From Loripinus fragilis (Eukaryota; Mollusca; Bivalvia; Lucinida; Lucinidae), in the NCBI GenBank assembly GCA_964019695.1, contig CAXHUL010000257.1, positions 682,001-746,000 of the forward strand: a stretch of 64,000 nucleotides of DNA, written 5' to 3'. Made by a program: the position numbers and the translations under genes. Positions 9,815 to 24,800 of the stretch are shown here, piece by piece; the stretch's first letter is position 1, and each line of letters opens with the position of its first letter. The notes beneath the pieces are model-generated. The model was not told where the DNA came from. It was given only the letters and a program-made list of their open reading frames with translations, and did not search any database.

Positions 9815-12800
9815 CCACAGTAGCCGACCGGGCCTAAAACTTGCGCGGGTCACTTTCACGGACGGGCTCGAAACTGGTGCCAGAAGTTAGCCCCCGACCA
9901 GAGCTTCATTGTGAGGCATTGCGTAAAATTTTCCGTCCCCCGAGTGCCGAGCAATAGCCCCTGAAAGGGCTTTCGGCACAATTTTCACGCCCTTATTTGA
10001 GCCACTTGTAGCCGAAGGAATTTTGCGCAAATGACTGAGAGGTGCTCCTGGGCACTGCTCATCACTTTGCAATAGGTTCCGGGGCTTTTCGCGAAGGTCG
10101 CGTTTTCTCAAACTTTGATGGCATTAGTGGGTGGGGTGTGAAAACCTCCGAATGCATGGTTCTCAGCTCCTGCTGTGGGCAGCAAGCCAATTTTTTTTCC
10201 AAAATGTTGACCTATAAAAGAGCTTACTCGGGTGTGAAAATTATCATTGTGCGCGCGCGCCCCGGACCGCAATTATGATATTTCCTGTTTTCCCATAGGG
10301 CCCAAGGCAAATGGGGATAGCGGTTGTACGCGCTTTCTAAGGCTCTGATCGCTTTTAGATTTTGCACGCGGATAGGGCCAACAGAGGCGCAGGTATTGCC
10401 ATGCGCACCCGCCCGCAACAATGTTTCGATACCGAGTTATCGGGGTGTGGAAGTCCGCCGCCCCGAAGCTTTACGCGCTTCCGTCTCGCGAACTACTATT
10501 TTCATCATGCCCACACGGGCATCAGTTTGTAGTACGGGAGGCTGTCTACAAATGGTGAAAATTTCAAAGGGTTCCGTCGGGAAATTAAAAAGTTATGAGC
10601 ATTAGAAGATCTTCCCATTAGGCCCCATTAGGCCACAGTAGCCGACCGGGCCTAAAACTTGCGCGGGTCACTTTCACGGACGGGCTCGAAACTGGTGCCA
10701 GAAGTTAGCCCCCGACCAGAGCTTCATTGTGAGGCATTGCGTAAAATTTTCCGTCCCCCGAGTGCCGAGCAATAGCCCCTGAAAGGGCTTTCGGCACAAT
10801 TTTCACGCCCTTATTTGAGCCACTTGTAGCCGAAGGAATTTTGCGCAAATGACTGAGAGGTGCTCCTGGGCACTGCTCATCACTTTGCAATAGGTTCCGG
10901 GGCTTTTCGCGAAGGTCGCATTTTCTCAAACTTTGATGGCATTAGTGGGTGGGGTGTGAAAGCCTCCGAATGCATGGTTCTCAGCTCCTGCTGTGGAAAG
11001 CAAGCCAATTTTTTTTCCAAAATGTTGACCTATAAAAGAGCTTACTCGGGTGTGAAAATTATCATTGTGCGCGCGCGCCCCGGACCGCAATTATGATATT
11101 TCCTGTTTTCCCATAGGGCCCAAGGCAATTGGGGATAGCGGTTGTACGCGCTTTCTAAGGCTCTGATCGCTTTTAGATTTTGCACGCGGATAGGGCCAAC
11201 AGAGGCGCAGGTATTGCCATGCGCACCCGCCCACAACAATGTTTCGATACCGAGTTATCGGGGTGTGGAAGTCCGCCGCCCCGAAGCTTTACGCGCTTCC
11301 GTCTCGCGAACTACTATTTTCATCATGCCCACACGGGCATCAGTTTGTAGTACGGGAGGCCGTCTACAAATGGTGAAAATTTCAAAGCGTTCCGTCGGGA
11401 AATTAAAAAGTTATGAGCATTAGAAGATCTTCCCATTAGGCCCCATTAGGCCACAGTAGCCGACCGGGCCTAAAACTTGCGCGGGTCACTTTCACGGACG
11501 GGCTCGAAACTGGTGCCAGAAGTTAGCCCCCGACCAGAGCTTCATTGTGAGGCATTGCGTAAAATTTTCCGTCCCCCGAGTGCCGAGCAATAGCCCCTGA
11601 AAGGGCTTTCGGCACAATTTTCACGCCCTTATTTGAGCCACTTGTAGCCGAAGGAATTTTGCGCAAATGACTGAGAGGTGCTCCTGGGCACTGCTCATCA
11701 CTTTGCAATAGGTTCCGGGGCTTTTCGCGAAGGTCGCGTTTTCTCAAACTTTGATGGCATTAGTGGGTGGGGTGTGAAAACCTCCGAATGCATGGTTCTC
11801 AGCTCCTGCTGTGGGCAGCAAGCCAATTTTTTTTCCAAAATGTTGACCTATAAAAGAGCTTACTCGGGTGTGAAAATTATCATTGTGCGCGCGCGCCCCG
11901 GACCGCAATTATGATATTTCCTGTTTTCCCATAGGGCCCAAGGCAAATGGGGATAGCGGTTGTACGCGCTTTCTAAGGCTCTGATCGCTTTTAGATTTTG
12001 CACGCGGATAGGGCCAACAGAGGCGCAGGTATTGCCATGCGCACCCGCCCGCAACAATGTTTCGATACCGAGTTATCGGGGTGTGGAAGTCCGCCGCCCC
12101 GAAGCTTTACGCGCTTCCGTCTCGCGAACTACTATTTTCATCATGCCCACACGGGCATCAGTTTGTAGTACGGGAGGCCGTCTACAAATGGTGAAAATTT
12201 CAAAGCGTTCCGTCGGGAAATTAAAAAGTTATGAGCATTAGAAGATCTTCCCATTAGGCCCCATTAGGCCACAGTAGCCGACCGGGCCTAAAACTTGCGC
12301 GGGTCACTTTCACGGACGGGCTCGAAACTGGTGCCAGAAGTTAGCCCCCGACCAGAGCTTCATTGTGAGGCATTGCGTAAAATTTTCCGTCCCCCGAGTG
12401 CCGAGCAATAGCCCCTGAAAGGGCTTTCGGCACAATTTTCACGCCCTTATTTGAGCCACTTGTAGCCGAAGGAATTTTGCGCAAATGACTGAGAGGTGCT
12501 CCTGGGCACTGCTTATCACTTTGCAATAGGTTCCGGGGCTTTTCGCGAAGGTCGCGTTTTCTCAAACTTTGATGGCATTAGTGGGTGGGGTGTGAAAACC
12601 TCCGAATGCATGGTTCTCAGCTCCTGCTGTGGGCAGCAAGCCAATTTTTTTTCCAAAATGTTGACCTATAAAAGAGCTTACTCGGGTGTGAAAATTATCA
12701 TTGTGCGCGCGCGCCCCGGACCGCAATTATGATATTTCCTGTTTTCCCATAGGGCCCAAGGCAATTGGGGATAGCGGTTGTACGCGCTTTCTAAGGCTCT

Positions 12801-15800
12801 GATCGCTTTTAGATTTTGCACGCGGATAGGGCCAACAGAGGCGCAGGTATTGCCATGCGCACCCGCCCGCAACAATGTTTCGATAACGAGTTATCGGGGT
12901 GTGGAAGTCCGCCGCCCCGAAGCTTTACGCGCTTCCCTCTCGCGAACTACTATTTTCATCATGCCCACACGGGCATCAGTTTGTAGTACGGGAGGCCGTC
13001 TACAAATGGTGAAAATTTCAAAGCGTTCCGTCGGGAAATTAAAAAGTTATGAGCATTAGAAGATCTTCCCATTAGGCCCCATTAGGCCACAGTAGCCGAC
13101 CGGGCCTAAAACTTGCGCGGGTCACTTTCACGGACGGGCTCGAAACTGGTGCCAGAAGTTAGCCCCCGACCAGAGCTTCATTGTGAGGCATTGCGTAAAA
13201 TTTTCCGTCCCCCGAGTGCCGAGCAATAGCCCCTGAAAGGGCTTTCGGCACAATTTTCACGCCCTTATTTGAGCCACTTGTAGCCGAAGGAATTTTGCGC
13301 AAATGACTGAGAGGTGCTCCTGGGCACTGCTCATCACTTTGCAATAGGTTCCGGGGCTTTTCGCGAAGGTCGCGTTTTCTCAAACTTTGATGGCATTAGT
13401 GGGTGGGGTGTGAAAACCTCCGAATGCATGGTTCTCAGCTCCTGCTGTGGGCAGCAAGCCAATTTTTTTTCCAAAATGTTGACCTATAAAAGAGCTTACT
13501 CGGGTGTGAAAATTATCATTGTGCGTGCGCGCCCCGGACCGCAATTATGATATTTCCTGTTTTCCCATAGGGCCCAAGGCAAATGGGGATAGCGGTTGTA
13601 CGCGCTTTCTAAGGCTCTGATCGCTTTTAGATTTTGCACGCGGATAGGGCCAACAGAGGCGCAGGTATTGCCATGCGCACCCGCCCGCAACAATGTTTCG
13701 ATACCGAGTTATCGGGGTGTGGAAGTCCGCCGCCCCGAAGCTTTACGCGCTTCCGTCTCGCGAACTACTATTTTCATCATGCCCACACGGGCATCAGTTT
13801 GTAGTACGGGAGGCCGTCTACAAATGGTGAAAATTTCAAAGCGTTCCGTCGGGAAATTAAAAAGTTATGAGCATTAGAAGATCTTCCCATTAGGCCCCAT
13901 TAGGCCACAGTAGCCGACCGGGCCTAAAACTTGCGCGGGTCACTTTCACGGACGGGCTCGAAACTGGTGCCAGAAGTTAGCCCCCGACCAGAGCTTCATT
14001 GTGAGGCATTGCGTAAAATTTTCCGTCCCCCGAGTGCCGAGCAATAGCCCCTGAAAGGGCTTTCGGCACAATTTTCACGCCCTTATTTGAGCCACTTGTA
14101 GCCGAAGGAATTTTGCGCAAATGACTGAGAGGTGCTCCTGGGCACTGCTCATCACTTTGCAATAGGTTCCGGGGCTTTTCGCGAAGGTCGCGTTTTCTCA
14201 AACTTTGATGGCATTAGTGGGTGGGGTGTGAAAACCTCCGAATGCATGGTTCTCAGCTCCTGCTGTGGGCAGCAAGCCAATTTTTTTTCCAAAATGTTGA
14301 CCTATAAAAGAGCTTACTCGGGTGTGAAAATTATCATTGTGCGCGCGCGCCCCGGACCGCAATTATGATATTTCCTGTTTTCCCATAGGGCCCAAGGCAA
14401 TTGGGGATAGCGGTTGTACGCGCTTTCTAAGGCTCTGATCGCTTTTAGATTTTGCACGCGGATAGGGCCAACAGAGGCGCAGGTATTGCCATGCGCACCC
14501 GCCCGCAACAATGTTTCGATAACGAGTTATCGGGGTGTGGAAGTCCGCCGCCCCGAAGCTTTACGCGCTTCCGTCTCGCGAACTACTATTTTCATCATGC
14601 CCACAGGGGCATCAGTTTGTAGTACGGGAGGCCGTCTACAAATGGTGAAAATTTCAAAGCGTTCCGTCGGGAAATTAAAAAGTTATGAGCATTAGAAGAT
14701 CTTCCCATTAGGCCCCATTAGGCCACAGTAGCCGACCGGGCCTAAAACTTGCGCGGGTCACTTTCACGGACGGGCTCGAAACTGGTGCCAGAAGTTAGCC
14801 CCCGACCAGAGCTTCATTGTGAGGCATTGCGTAAAATTTTCCGTCCCCGAGTGCCGAGTAATAGCCCCTGAAAGGGCTTTCGGCACAATTTTCACGCCCT
14901 TATTTGAGCCACTTGTAGCCGAAGGAATTTTGCGCAAATGACTGAGAGGTGCTCCTGGGCACTGCTCATCACTTTGCAATAGGTTCCGGGGCTTTTCCCG
15001 AAGGTCGCGTTTTCTCAAACTTTGATGGCATTAGTGGGTGGGGTGTGAAAACCTCCGAATGCATGGTTCTCAGCTCCTGCTGTGGGCAGCAAGCCAATTT
15101 TTTTTCCAAAATGTTGACCTATAAAAGAGCTTACTCGGGTGTGAAAATTATCATTGTGCGCGCGCGCCCCGGACCGCAATTATGATATTTCCTGTTTTCC
15201 CATAGGGCCCAAGGCAAATGGGGATAGCGGTTGTACGCGCTTTCTAAGGCTCTGATCGCTTTTAGATTTTGCACGCGGATAGGGCCAACAGAGGCGCAGG
15301 TATTGCCATGCGCACCCGCCCGCAACAATGTTTCGATACCGAGTTATCGGGGTGTGGAAGTCCGCCGCCCCGAAGCTTTACGCGCTTCCGTCTCGCGAAC
15401 TACTTTTTTCATCATGCCCACACGGGCATCAGTTTGTAGTACGGGAGGCCGTCTACAAATGGTGAAAATTTCAAAGCGTTCCGTCGGGAAATTAAAAAGT
15501 TATGAGCATTAGAAGATCTTCCCATTAGGCCCCATTAGGCCACAGTAGCCGACCGGGCCTAAAACTTGCGCGGGTCACTTTCACGGACGGGCTCGAAACT
15601 GGTGCCAGAAGTTAGCCCCCGACCAGAGCTTCATTGTGAGGCATTGCGTAAAATTTTCCGTCCCCCGAGTGCCGAGCAATAGCCCCTGAAAGGGCTTTCG
15701 GCACAATTTTCACGCCCTTATTTGAGCCACTTGTAGCCGAAGGAATTTTGCGCAAATGACTGAGAGGTGCTCCTGGGCACTGCTCATCACTTTGCAATAG

Positions 15801-18800
15801 GTTCCGGGGCTTTTCGCGAAGGTCGCCTTTTCTCAAACTTTGATGGCATTAGTGGGTGGGGTGTGAAAACCTCCGAATGCATGGTTCTCAGCTCCTGCTG
15901 TGGGCAGCAAGCCAATTTTTTTTCCAAAATGTTGACCTATAAAAGAGCTTACTTGGGTGTGAAAATTATCATTGTGCGCGCGCGCCCCGGACCGCAATTA
16001 TGATATTTCCTGTTTTCCCATAGGGCCCAAGGCAATTGGGGATAGCGGTTGTACGCGCTTTCTAAGGCTCTTATCGCTTTTAGATTTTGCACGCGGATAG
16101 GGCCAACAGAGGCGCAGGTATTGCCATGCGCACCCGCCCGCAACAATGTTTCGATACCGAGTTATCGGGGTGTGGAAGTCCGCCGCCCCGAAGCTTTACG
16201 CGCTTCCGTCTCGCGAACTACTATTTTCATCATGCCCACACGGGCATCAGTTTGTAGTACGGGAGGCCGTCTACAAATGGTGAAAATTTCAAAGCGTTCC
16301 GTCGGGAAATTAAAAAGTTATGAGCATTAGAAGATCTTCCCATTAGGCCCCATTAGGCCACAGTAGCCGACCGGGCCTAAAACTTGCGCGTGTCACTTTC
16401 ACGGACGGGCTCGAAACTGGTGCCAGAAGTTAGCCCCCGACCAGAGCTTCATTGTGAGGCATTGCGTAAAATTTTCCGTCCCCCGAGTGCCGAGCAATAG
16501 CCCCTGAAAGGGCTTTCGGCACAATTTTCACGCCCTTATTTGAGCCACTTGTAGCCGAAGGAATTTTGCGCAAATGACTGAGAGGTGCTCCTGGGCACTG
16601 CTCATCACTTTGCAATAGGTTCCGGGGCTTTTCGCGAAGGTCGCGTTTTCTCAAACTTTGATGGCATTAGTGGGTGGGGTGTGAAAACCTCCGAATGCAT
16701 GGTTCTCAGCTCCTGCTGTGGGCAGCAAGCCAATTTTTTTTCCAAAATGTTGACCTATAAAAGAGCTTACTCGGGTGTGAAAATTATCATTGTGCGCGCG
16801 CGCCCCGGACCGCAATTATGATATTTCCTGTTTTCCCATAGGGCCCAAGGCAAATGGGGATAGCGGTTGTAGGCGCTTTCTAAGGCTCTGATCGCTTTTA
16901 GATTTTGCACGCGGATAGGGCCAACAGAGGCGCAGGTATTGCCATGCGCACCCGCCCGCAACAATGTTTCGATACCGAGTTATCGGGGTGTGGAAGTCCG
17001 CCGCCCCGAAGCTTTACGCGCTTCCGTCTCGCGAACTACTATTTTCATCATGCCCACACGGGCATCAGTTTGTAGTACGGGAGGCCGTCTACAAATGGTG
17101 AAAATTTCAAAGCGTTCCGTCGGGAAATTAAAAAGTTATGAGCATTAGAAGATCTTCCCATTAGGCCCCATTAGGCCACAGTAGCCGACCGGGCCTAAAA
17201 CTTGCGCGGGTCACTTTCACGGACGGGCTCGAAACTGGTGCCAGAAGTTAGCCCCCGACCAGAGCTTCATTGTGAGGCATTGCGTAAAATTTTCCGTCCC
17301 CCGAGTGCCGAGCAATAGCCCCTGAAAGGGCTTTCGGCACAATTTTCACGCCCTTATTTGAGCCACTTGTAGCCGAAGGAATTTTGCGCAAATGACTGAG
17401 AGGTGCTCCTGGGCACTGCTCATCACTTTGCAATAGGTTCCGGGGCTTTTCGCGAAGGTCGCGTTTTCTCAAACTTTGATGGCATTAGTGGGTGGGGTGT
17501 GAAAACCTCCGAATGCATGGTTCTCAGCTCCTGCTGTGGGCAGCAAGCCAATTTTTTTTCCAAAATGTTGACCTATAAAAGAGCTTACTCGGGTGTGAAA
17601 ATTATCATTGTGCGCGCGCGCCCCGGACCGCAATTATGATATTTCCTGTTTTCCCATAGGGCCCAAGGCAATTGGGGATAGCGGTTGTACGCGCTTTCTA
17701 AGGCTCTGATCGCTTTTAGATTTTGCACGCGGATAGGGCCAACAGAGGCGCAGGTATTGCCATGCGCACCCGCCCGCAACAATGTTTCGATACCGAGTTA
17801 TCGGGGTGTGGAAGTCCGCCGCCCCGAAGCTTTACGCGCTTCCGTCTCGCGAACTACTATTTTCATCATGCCCACACGGGCATCAGTTTGTAGTACGGGA
17901 GGCCGTCTACAAATGGTGAAAATTTCAAAGCGTTCCGTCGGGAAATTAAAAAGTTATGAGCATTAGAAGATCTTCCCATTAGGCCCCATTAGGCCACAGT
18001 AGCCGACCGGGCCTAAAACTTGCGCGGGTCACTTTCACGGACGGGCTCGAAACTGGTGCCAGAAGTTAGCCCCCGACCAGAGCTTCATTGTGAGGCATTG
18101 CGTAAAATTTTCCGTCCCCCGAGTGCCGAGCAATAGCCCCTGAAAGGGCTTTCGGCACAATTTTCACGCCCTTATTTGAGCCACTTGTAGCCGAAGGAAT
18201 TTTGCGCAAATGACTGAGAGGTGCTCCTGGGCACTGCTCATCACTTTGCAATAGGTTCCGGGGCTTTTCGCGAAGGTCGCGTTTTCTCAAACTTTGATGG
18301 CATTAGTGGGTGGGGTGTGAAAACCTCCGAATGCATGGTTCTCAGCTCCTGCTGTGGGCAGCAAGCCAATTTTTTTTCCAAAATGTTGACCTATAAAAGA
18401 GCTTACTCGGGTGTGAAAATTATCATTGTGCGCGCGCGCCCCGGACCGCAATTATGATATTTCCTGTTTTCCCATAGGGCCCAAGGCAAATGGGGATAGC
18501 GGTTGTACGCGCTTTCTAAGGCTCTGATCGCTTTTAGATTTTGCACGCGGATAGGGCCAACAGAGGCGCAGGTATTGCCATGCGCACCCGCCCGCAACAA
18601 TGTTTCGATACCGAGTTATCGGGGTGTGGAAGTCCGCCGCCCCGAAGCTTTACGCGCTTCCGTCTCGCGAACTACTATTTTCATCATGCCCACACGGGCA
18701 TCAGTTTGTAGTACGGGAGGCCGTCTACAAATGGTGAAAATTTCAAAGCGTTCCGTCGGGAAATTAAAAAGTTATGAGCATTAGAAGATCTTCCCATTAG

Positions 18801-18811
18801 GCCCCATTAGG
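9815..18811 (+). repeat. Alternating A/T dimer register, units 13-23
   Basis: The base at unit position 497 alternates A,T,A,T without exception through eleven units (CAAATGG versus CAATTGG). Units 16 and 18 also share GATAACGAG (A at 12886 and 14522, offset 1636). This is a two-unit higher-order pattern. Unit 14 (10633-11450) is relatively divergent (A at 10920, G at 10962, AA at 10997-10998, A at 11233). Unit 19 (14723-15539) is 817 bp with CCCCC reduced to CCCC near 14844. Unit 21 has TAG in place of TAC near 16870, and units 22-23 look close to consensus. Confidence 0.85.
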
Positions 18812-21800
18812 CCACAGTAGCCGACCGGGCCTAAAACTTGCGCGGGTCACTTTCACGGACGGGCTCGAAACTGGTGCCAGAAGTTAGCTCCCGACCAGAG
18901 CTTCATTGTGAGGCATTGCGTAAAATTTTCCGTCCCCCGAGTGCCGAGCAATAGCCCCTGAAAGGGCTTTCGGCACAATTTTCACGCCCTTATTTGAGCC
19001 ACTTGTAGCCGAAGGAATTTTGCGCAAATGACTGAGAGGTGCTCCTGGGCACTGCTCATCACTTTGCAATAGGTTCCGGGGCTTTTCGCGAAGGTCGCGT
19101 TTTCTCAAACTTTGATGGCATTAGTGGGTGGGGTGTGAAAACCTCCGAATGCATGGTTCTCAGCTCCTGCTGTGGGCAGCAAGCCAATTTTTTTTCCAAA
19201 ATGTTGACCTATAAAAGAGCTTACTCGGGTGTGAAAATTATCATTGTGCGCGCGCGCCCCGGACCGCAATTATGATATTTCCTGTTTTCCCATAGGGCCC
19301 AAGGCAAATGGGGATAGCGGTTGTACGCGCTTTCTAAGGCTCTGATCGCTTTTAGATTTTGCACGCGGATAGGGCCAACAGAGGCGCAGGTATTGCCATG
19401 CGCACCCGCCCGCAACAATGTTTCGATACCGAGTTATCGGGGTGTGGAAGTCCGCGGCCCCGAAGCTTTACGCGCTTCCGTCTCGCGAACTACTATTTTC
19501 ATCATGCCCACACGGGCATCAGTTTGTAGTACGGGAGGCCGTCTACAAATGGTGAAAATTTCAAAGCGTTCCGTCGGGAAATTAAAAAGTTATGAGCATT
19601 AGAAGATCTTCCCATTAGGCCCCATTAGGCCACAGTAGCCGACCGGGCCTAAAACTTGCGCGGGTCACTTTCACGGACGGGCTCGAAACTGGTGCCAGAA
19701 GTTAGCCCCCGACCAGAGCTTTATTGTGAGGCATTGCGTAAAATTTTCCGTCCCCCGAGTGCCGAGCAATAGCCCCTGAAAGGGCTCTCGGCACAATTTT
19801 CACGCCCTTATTTGAGCCACTTGTAGCCGAAGGAATTTTGCGCAAATGACTGAGAGGTGCTCCTGGGCACTGCTCATCACTTTGCAATAGGTTCCGGGGC
19901 TTTTCGCGAAGGTCGCGTTTTCTCAAACTTTGATGGCATTAGTGGGTGGGGTGTGAAAACCTCCGAATGCATGGTTCTCAGCTCCTGCTGTGGGCAGCAA
20001 GCCAATTTTTTTTCCAAAATGTTGACCTATAAAAGAGCTTACTCGGGTGTGAAAATTATCATTGTGCGCGCGCGCCCCGGACCGCAATTATGATATTTCC
20101 TGTTTTCCCATAGGGCCCAAGGCAATTGGGGATAGCGGTTGTACGCGCTTTCTAAGGCTCTGATCGCTTTTAGATTTTGCACGCGGATAGGGCCAACAGA
20201 GGCGCAGGTATTGCCATGCGCACCCGCCCGCAACAATGTTTCGATACCGAGTTATCGGGGTGTGGAAGTCCGCCGCCCCGAAGCTTTACGCGCTTCCGTC
20301 TCGCGAACTACTATTTTCATCATGCCCACACGGGCATCAGTTTGTAGTACGGGAGGCCGTCTACAAATGGTGAAAATTTCAAAGCGTTCCGTCGGGAAAT
20401 TAAAAAGTTATGAGCATTAGAAGATCTTCCCATTAGGCCCCATTAGGCCACAGTAGCCGACCGGGCCTAAAACTTGCGCGGGTCACTTTCACGGACGGGC
20501 TCGAAACTGGTGCCAGAAGTTAGCCCCCGACCAGAGCTTCATTGTGAGCCATTGCGTAAAATTTTCCGTCCCCCGAGTGCCGAGCAATAGCCCCTGAAAG
20601 GGCTTTCGGCACAATTTTCACGCCCTTATTTGAGCCACTTGTAGCCGAAGGAATTTTGCGCAAATGACTGAGAGGTGCTCCTGGGCACTGCTCATCACTT
20701 TGCAATAGGTTCCGGGGCTTTTCGCGAAGGTCGCGTTTTCTCAAACTTTGATGGCATTAGTGGGTGGGGTGTGAAAACCTCCGAATGCATGGTTCTCAGC
20801 TCCTGCTGTGGGCAGCAAGCCAATTTTTTTTCCAAAATGTTGACCTATAAAGGAGCTTACTCGGGTGTGAAAATTATCATTGTGCGCGCGCGCCCCGGAC
20901 CGCAATTATGATATTTCCTGTTTTCCCATAGGGCCCAAGGCAATTGGGGATAGCGGTTGTACGCGCTTTCTAAGGCTCTGATCGCTTTTAGATTTTGCAC
21001 GCGGATAGGGCCAACAGAGGCGCAGGTATTGCCATGCGCACCCGCCCGCAACAATGTTTCGATACCGAGTTATCGGGGTGTGGAAGTCCGCCGCCCCGAA
21101 GCTTTACGCGCTTCCGTCTCGCGAACTACTATTTTCATCATGCCCACACGGGCATCAGTTTGTAGTACGGGAGGCCGTCTACAAATGGTGAAAATTTCAA
21201 AGCGTTCCGTCGGGAAATTAAAAAGTTATGAGCATTAGAAGATCTTCCCATTAGGCCCCATTAGGCCACAGTAGCCGACCGGGCCTAAAACTTGCGCGGG
21301 TCACTTTCACGGACGGGCTCGAAACTGGTGCCAGAAGTTAGCCCCCGACCAGAGCTTCATTGTGAGGCATTGCGTAAAATTTTCCGTCCCCCGAGTGCCG
21401 AGCAATAGCCCCTGAAAGGGCTTTCGGCACAATTTTCACGCCCTTATTTGAGCCACTTGTAGCCGAAGGAATTTTGCGCAAATGACTGAGAGGTGCTCCT
21501 GGGCACTGCTCATCACTTTGCAATAGGTTCCGGGGCTTTTCGCGAAGGTCGCGTTTTCTCAAACTTTGATGGCATTAGTGGGTGGGGTGTGAAAACCTCC
21601 GAATGCATGGTTCTCAGCTCCTGCTGTGGGCAGCAAGCCAATTTTTTTTCCAAAATGTTGACCTATAAAAGAGCTTACTCGGGTGTGAAAATTATCATTG
21701 TGCGCGCGCGCCCCGGACCGCAATTATGATATTTCCTGTTTTCCCATAGGGCCCAAGGCAAATGGGGATAGCGGTTGTACGCGCTTTCTAAGGCTCTGAT

Positions 21801-24800
21801 CGCTTTTAGATTTTGCACGCGGATAGGGCCAACAGAGGCGCAGGTATTGCCATGCGCACCCGCCCGCAACAATGTTTCGATACCGAGTTATCGGGGTGTG
21901 GAAGTCCGCCGCCCCGAAGCTTTACGCGCTTCCGTCTCGCGAACTACTATTTTCATCATGCCCACACAGGCATCAGTTTGTAGTACGGGAGGCCGTCTAC
22001 AAATGGTGAAAATTTCAAAGCGTTCCGTCGGGAAATTAAAAAGTTATGAGCATTAGAAGATCTTCCCATTAGGCCCCATTAGGCCACAGTAGCCGACCGG
22101 GCCTAAAACTTGCGCGGGTCACTTTCACGGACGGGCTCGAAACTGGTGCCAGAAGTTAGCCCCCGACCAGAGCTTCATTGTGAGGCATTGCGTAAAATTT
22201 TCCGTCCCCCGAGTGCCGAGCAATAGCCCCTGAAAGGGCTTTCGGCACAATTTTCACGCCCTTATTTGAGCCACTTGTAGCCGAAGGAATTTTGCGCAAA
22301 TGACTGAGAGGTGCTCCTGGGCACTGCTCATCACTTTGCAATAGGTTCCGGGGCTTTTCGCGAAGGTCGCGTTTTCTCAAACTTTGATGGCATTAGTGGG
22401 TGGGGTGTGAAAACCTCCGAATGCATGGTTCTCAGCTCCTGCTGTGGGCAGCAAGCCAATTTTTTTTCCAAAATGTTGACCTATAAAGGAGCTTACTCGG
22501 GTGTGAAAATTATCATTGTGCGCGCGCGCCCCGGACCGCAATTATGATATTTCCTGTTTTCCCATAGGGCCCAAGGCAATTGGGGATAGCGGTTGTACGC
22601 GCTTTCTAAGGCTCTGATCGCTTTTAGATTTTGCACGCGGATAGGGCCAACAGAGGCGCAGGTATTGCCATGCGCACCCGCCCGCAACAATGTTTCGATA
22701 CCGAGTTATCGGGGTGTGGAAGTCCGCCGCCCCGAAGCTTTACGCGCTTCCGTCTCGCGAACTACTATTTTCATCATGCCCACACGGGCATCAGTTTGTA
22801 GTACGGGAGGCCGTCTACAAATGGTGAAAATTTCAAAGCGTTCCGTCGGGAAATTAAAAAGTTATGAGCATTAGAAGATCTTCCCATTAGGCCCCATTAG
22901 GCCACAGTAGCCGACCGGGCCTAAAACTTGCGCGGGTCACTTTCACGGACGGGCTCGAAACTGGTGCCAGAAGTTAGCCCCCGACCAGAGCTTCATTGTG
23001 AGGCATTGCGTAAAATTTTCCGTCCCCCGAGTGCCAAGCAATAGCCCCTGAAAGGGCTTTCGGCACAATTTTCACTCCCTTATTTGAGCCACTTGTAGCC
23101 GAAGGAATTTTGCGCAAATGACTGAGAGGTGCTCCTGGGCACTGCTCATCACTTTGCAATAGGTTCCGGGGCTTTTCGCGAAGGTCGCGTTTTCTCAAAC
23201 TTTGATGGCATTAGTGGGTGGGGTGTGAAAACCTCCGAATGCATGGTTCTCAGCTCCTGCTGTGGGCAGCAAGCCAATTTTTTTTCCAAAATGTTGACCT
23301 ATAAAAGAGCTTACTCGGGTGTGAAAATTATCATTGTGCGCGCGCGCCCCGGACCGCAATTATGATATTTCCTGTTTTCCCATAGGGCCCAAGGCAAATG
23401 GGGATAGCGGTTGTACGCGCTTTCTAAGGCTCTGATCGCTTTTAGATTTTGCACGCGGATAGGGCCAACAGAGGCGCAGGTATTGCCATGCGCACCCGCC
23501 CGCAACAATGTTTCGATACCGAGTTATCGGGGTGTGGAAGTCCGCCGCCCCGAAGCTTTACGCGCTTCCGTCTCGCGAACTACTATTTTCATCATGCCCA
23601 CACGGGCATCAGTTTGTAGTACGGGAGGCCGTCTACAAATGGTGAAAATTTCAAAGCGTTCCGTCGGGAAATTAAAAAGTTATTAGCATTAGAAGATCTT
23701 CCCATTAGGCCCCATTAGGCCACAGTAGCCGACCGGGCCTAAAACTTGCGCGGGTCACTTTCACGGACGGGCTCGAAACTGGTGCCAGAAGTTAGCCCCC
23801 GACCAGAGCTTCATTGTGAGGCATTGCGTAAAATTTTCCGTCCCCCGAGTGCCGAGCAATAGCCCCTGAAAGGGCTTTCGGCACAATTTTCACGCCCTTA
23901 TTTGAGCCACTTGTAGCCGAAGGAATTTTGCGCAAATGACTGAGAGGTGCTCCTGGGCACTGCTCATCACTTTGCAATAGGTTCCGGGGCTTTTCGCGAA
24001 GGTCGCGTTTTCTCAAACTTTGATGGCATTAGTGGGTGTGGTGTGAAAACCTCCGAATGCATGGTTCTCAGCTCCTGCTGTGGGCAGCAAGCCAATTTTT
24101 TTTCCAAAATGTTGACCTATAAAAGAGCTTACTCGGGTGTGAAAATTATCATTGTGCGCGCGCGCCCCGGACCGCAATTATGATATTTCCTGTTTTCCCA
24201 TAGGGCCCAAGGCAATTGGGGATAGCGGTTGTACGCGCTTTCTAAGGCTCTGATCGCTTTTAGATTTTGCACGCGGATAGGGCCAACAGAGGCGCAGGTA
24301 TTGCCATGCGCACCCGCCCGCAACAATGTTTCGATACCGAGTTATCGGGGTGTGGAAGTCCGCCGCCCCGAAGCTTTACGCGCTTCCGTCTCGCGAACTA
24401 CTATTTTCATCATGCCCACACGGGCATCAATTTGTAGTACGGGAGGCCGTCTACAAATGGTGAAAATTTCAAAGCGTTCCGTCGGGAAATTAAAAAGTTA
24501 TGAGCATTAGAAGATCTTCCCATTAGGCCCCATTAGGCCACAGTAGCCGACCGGGCCTTAAACTTGCGCGGGTCACTTTCACGGACGGGCTCGAAACTGG
24601 TGCCAGAAGTTAGCCCCCGACCAGAGCTTCATTGTGAGGCATTGCGTAAAATTTTCCGTCCCCCGAGTGCCGAGCAATAGCCCCTGAAAGGGCTTTCGGC
24701 ACAATTTTCACGCCCTTATTTGAGCCACTTGTAGCCGAAGGAATTTTGCGCAAATGACTGAGAGGTGCTCCTGGGCACTGCTCATCACTTTGCAAAAGGT

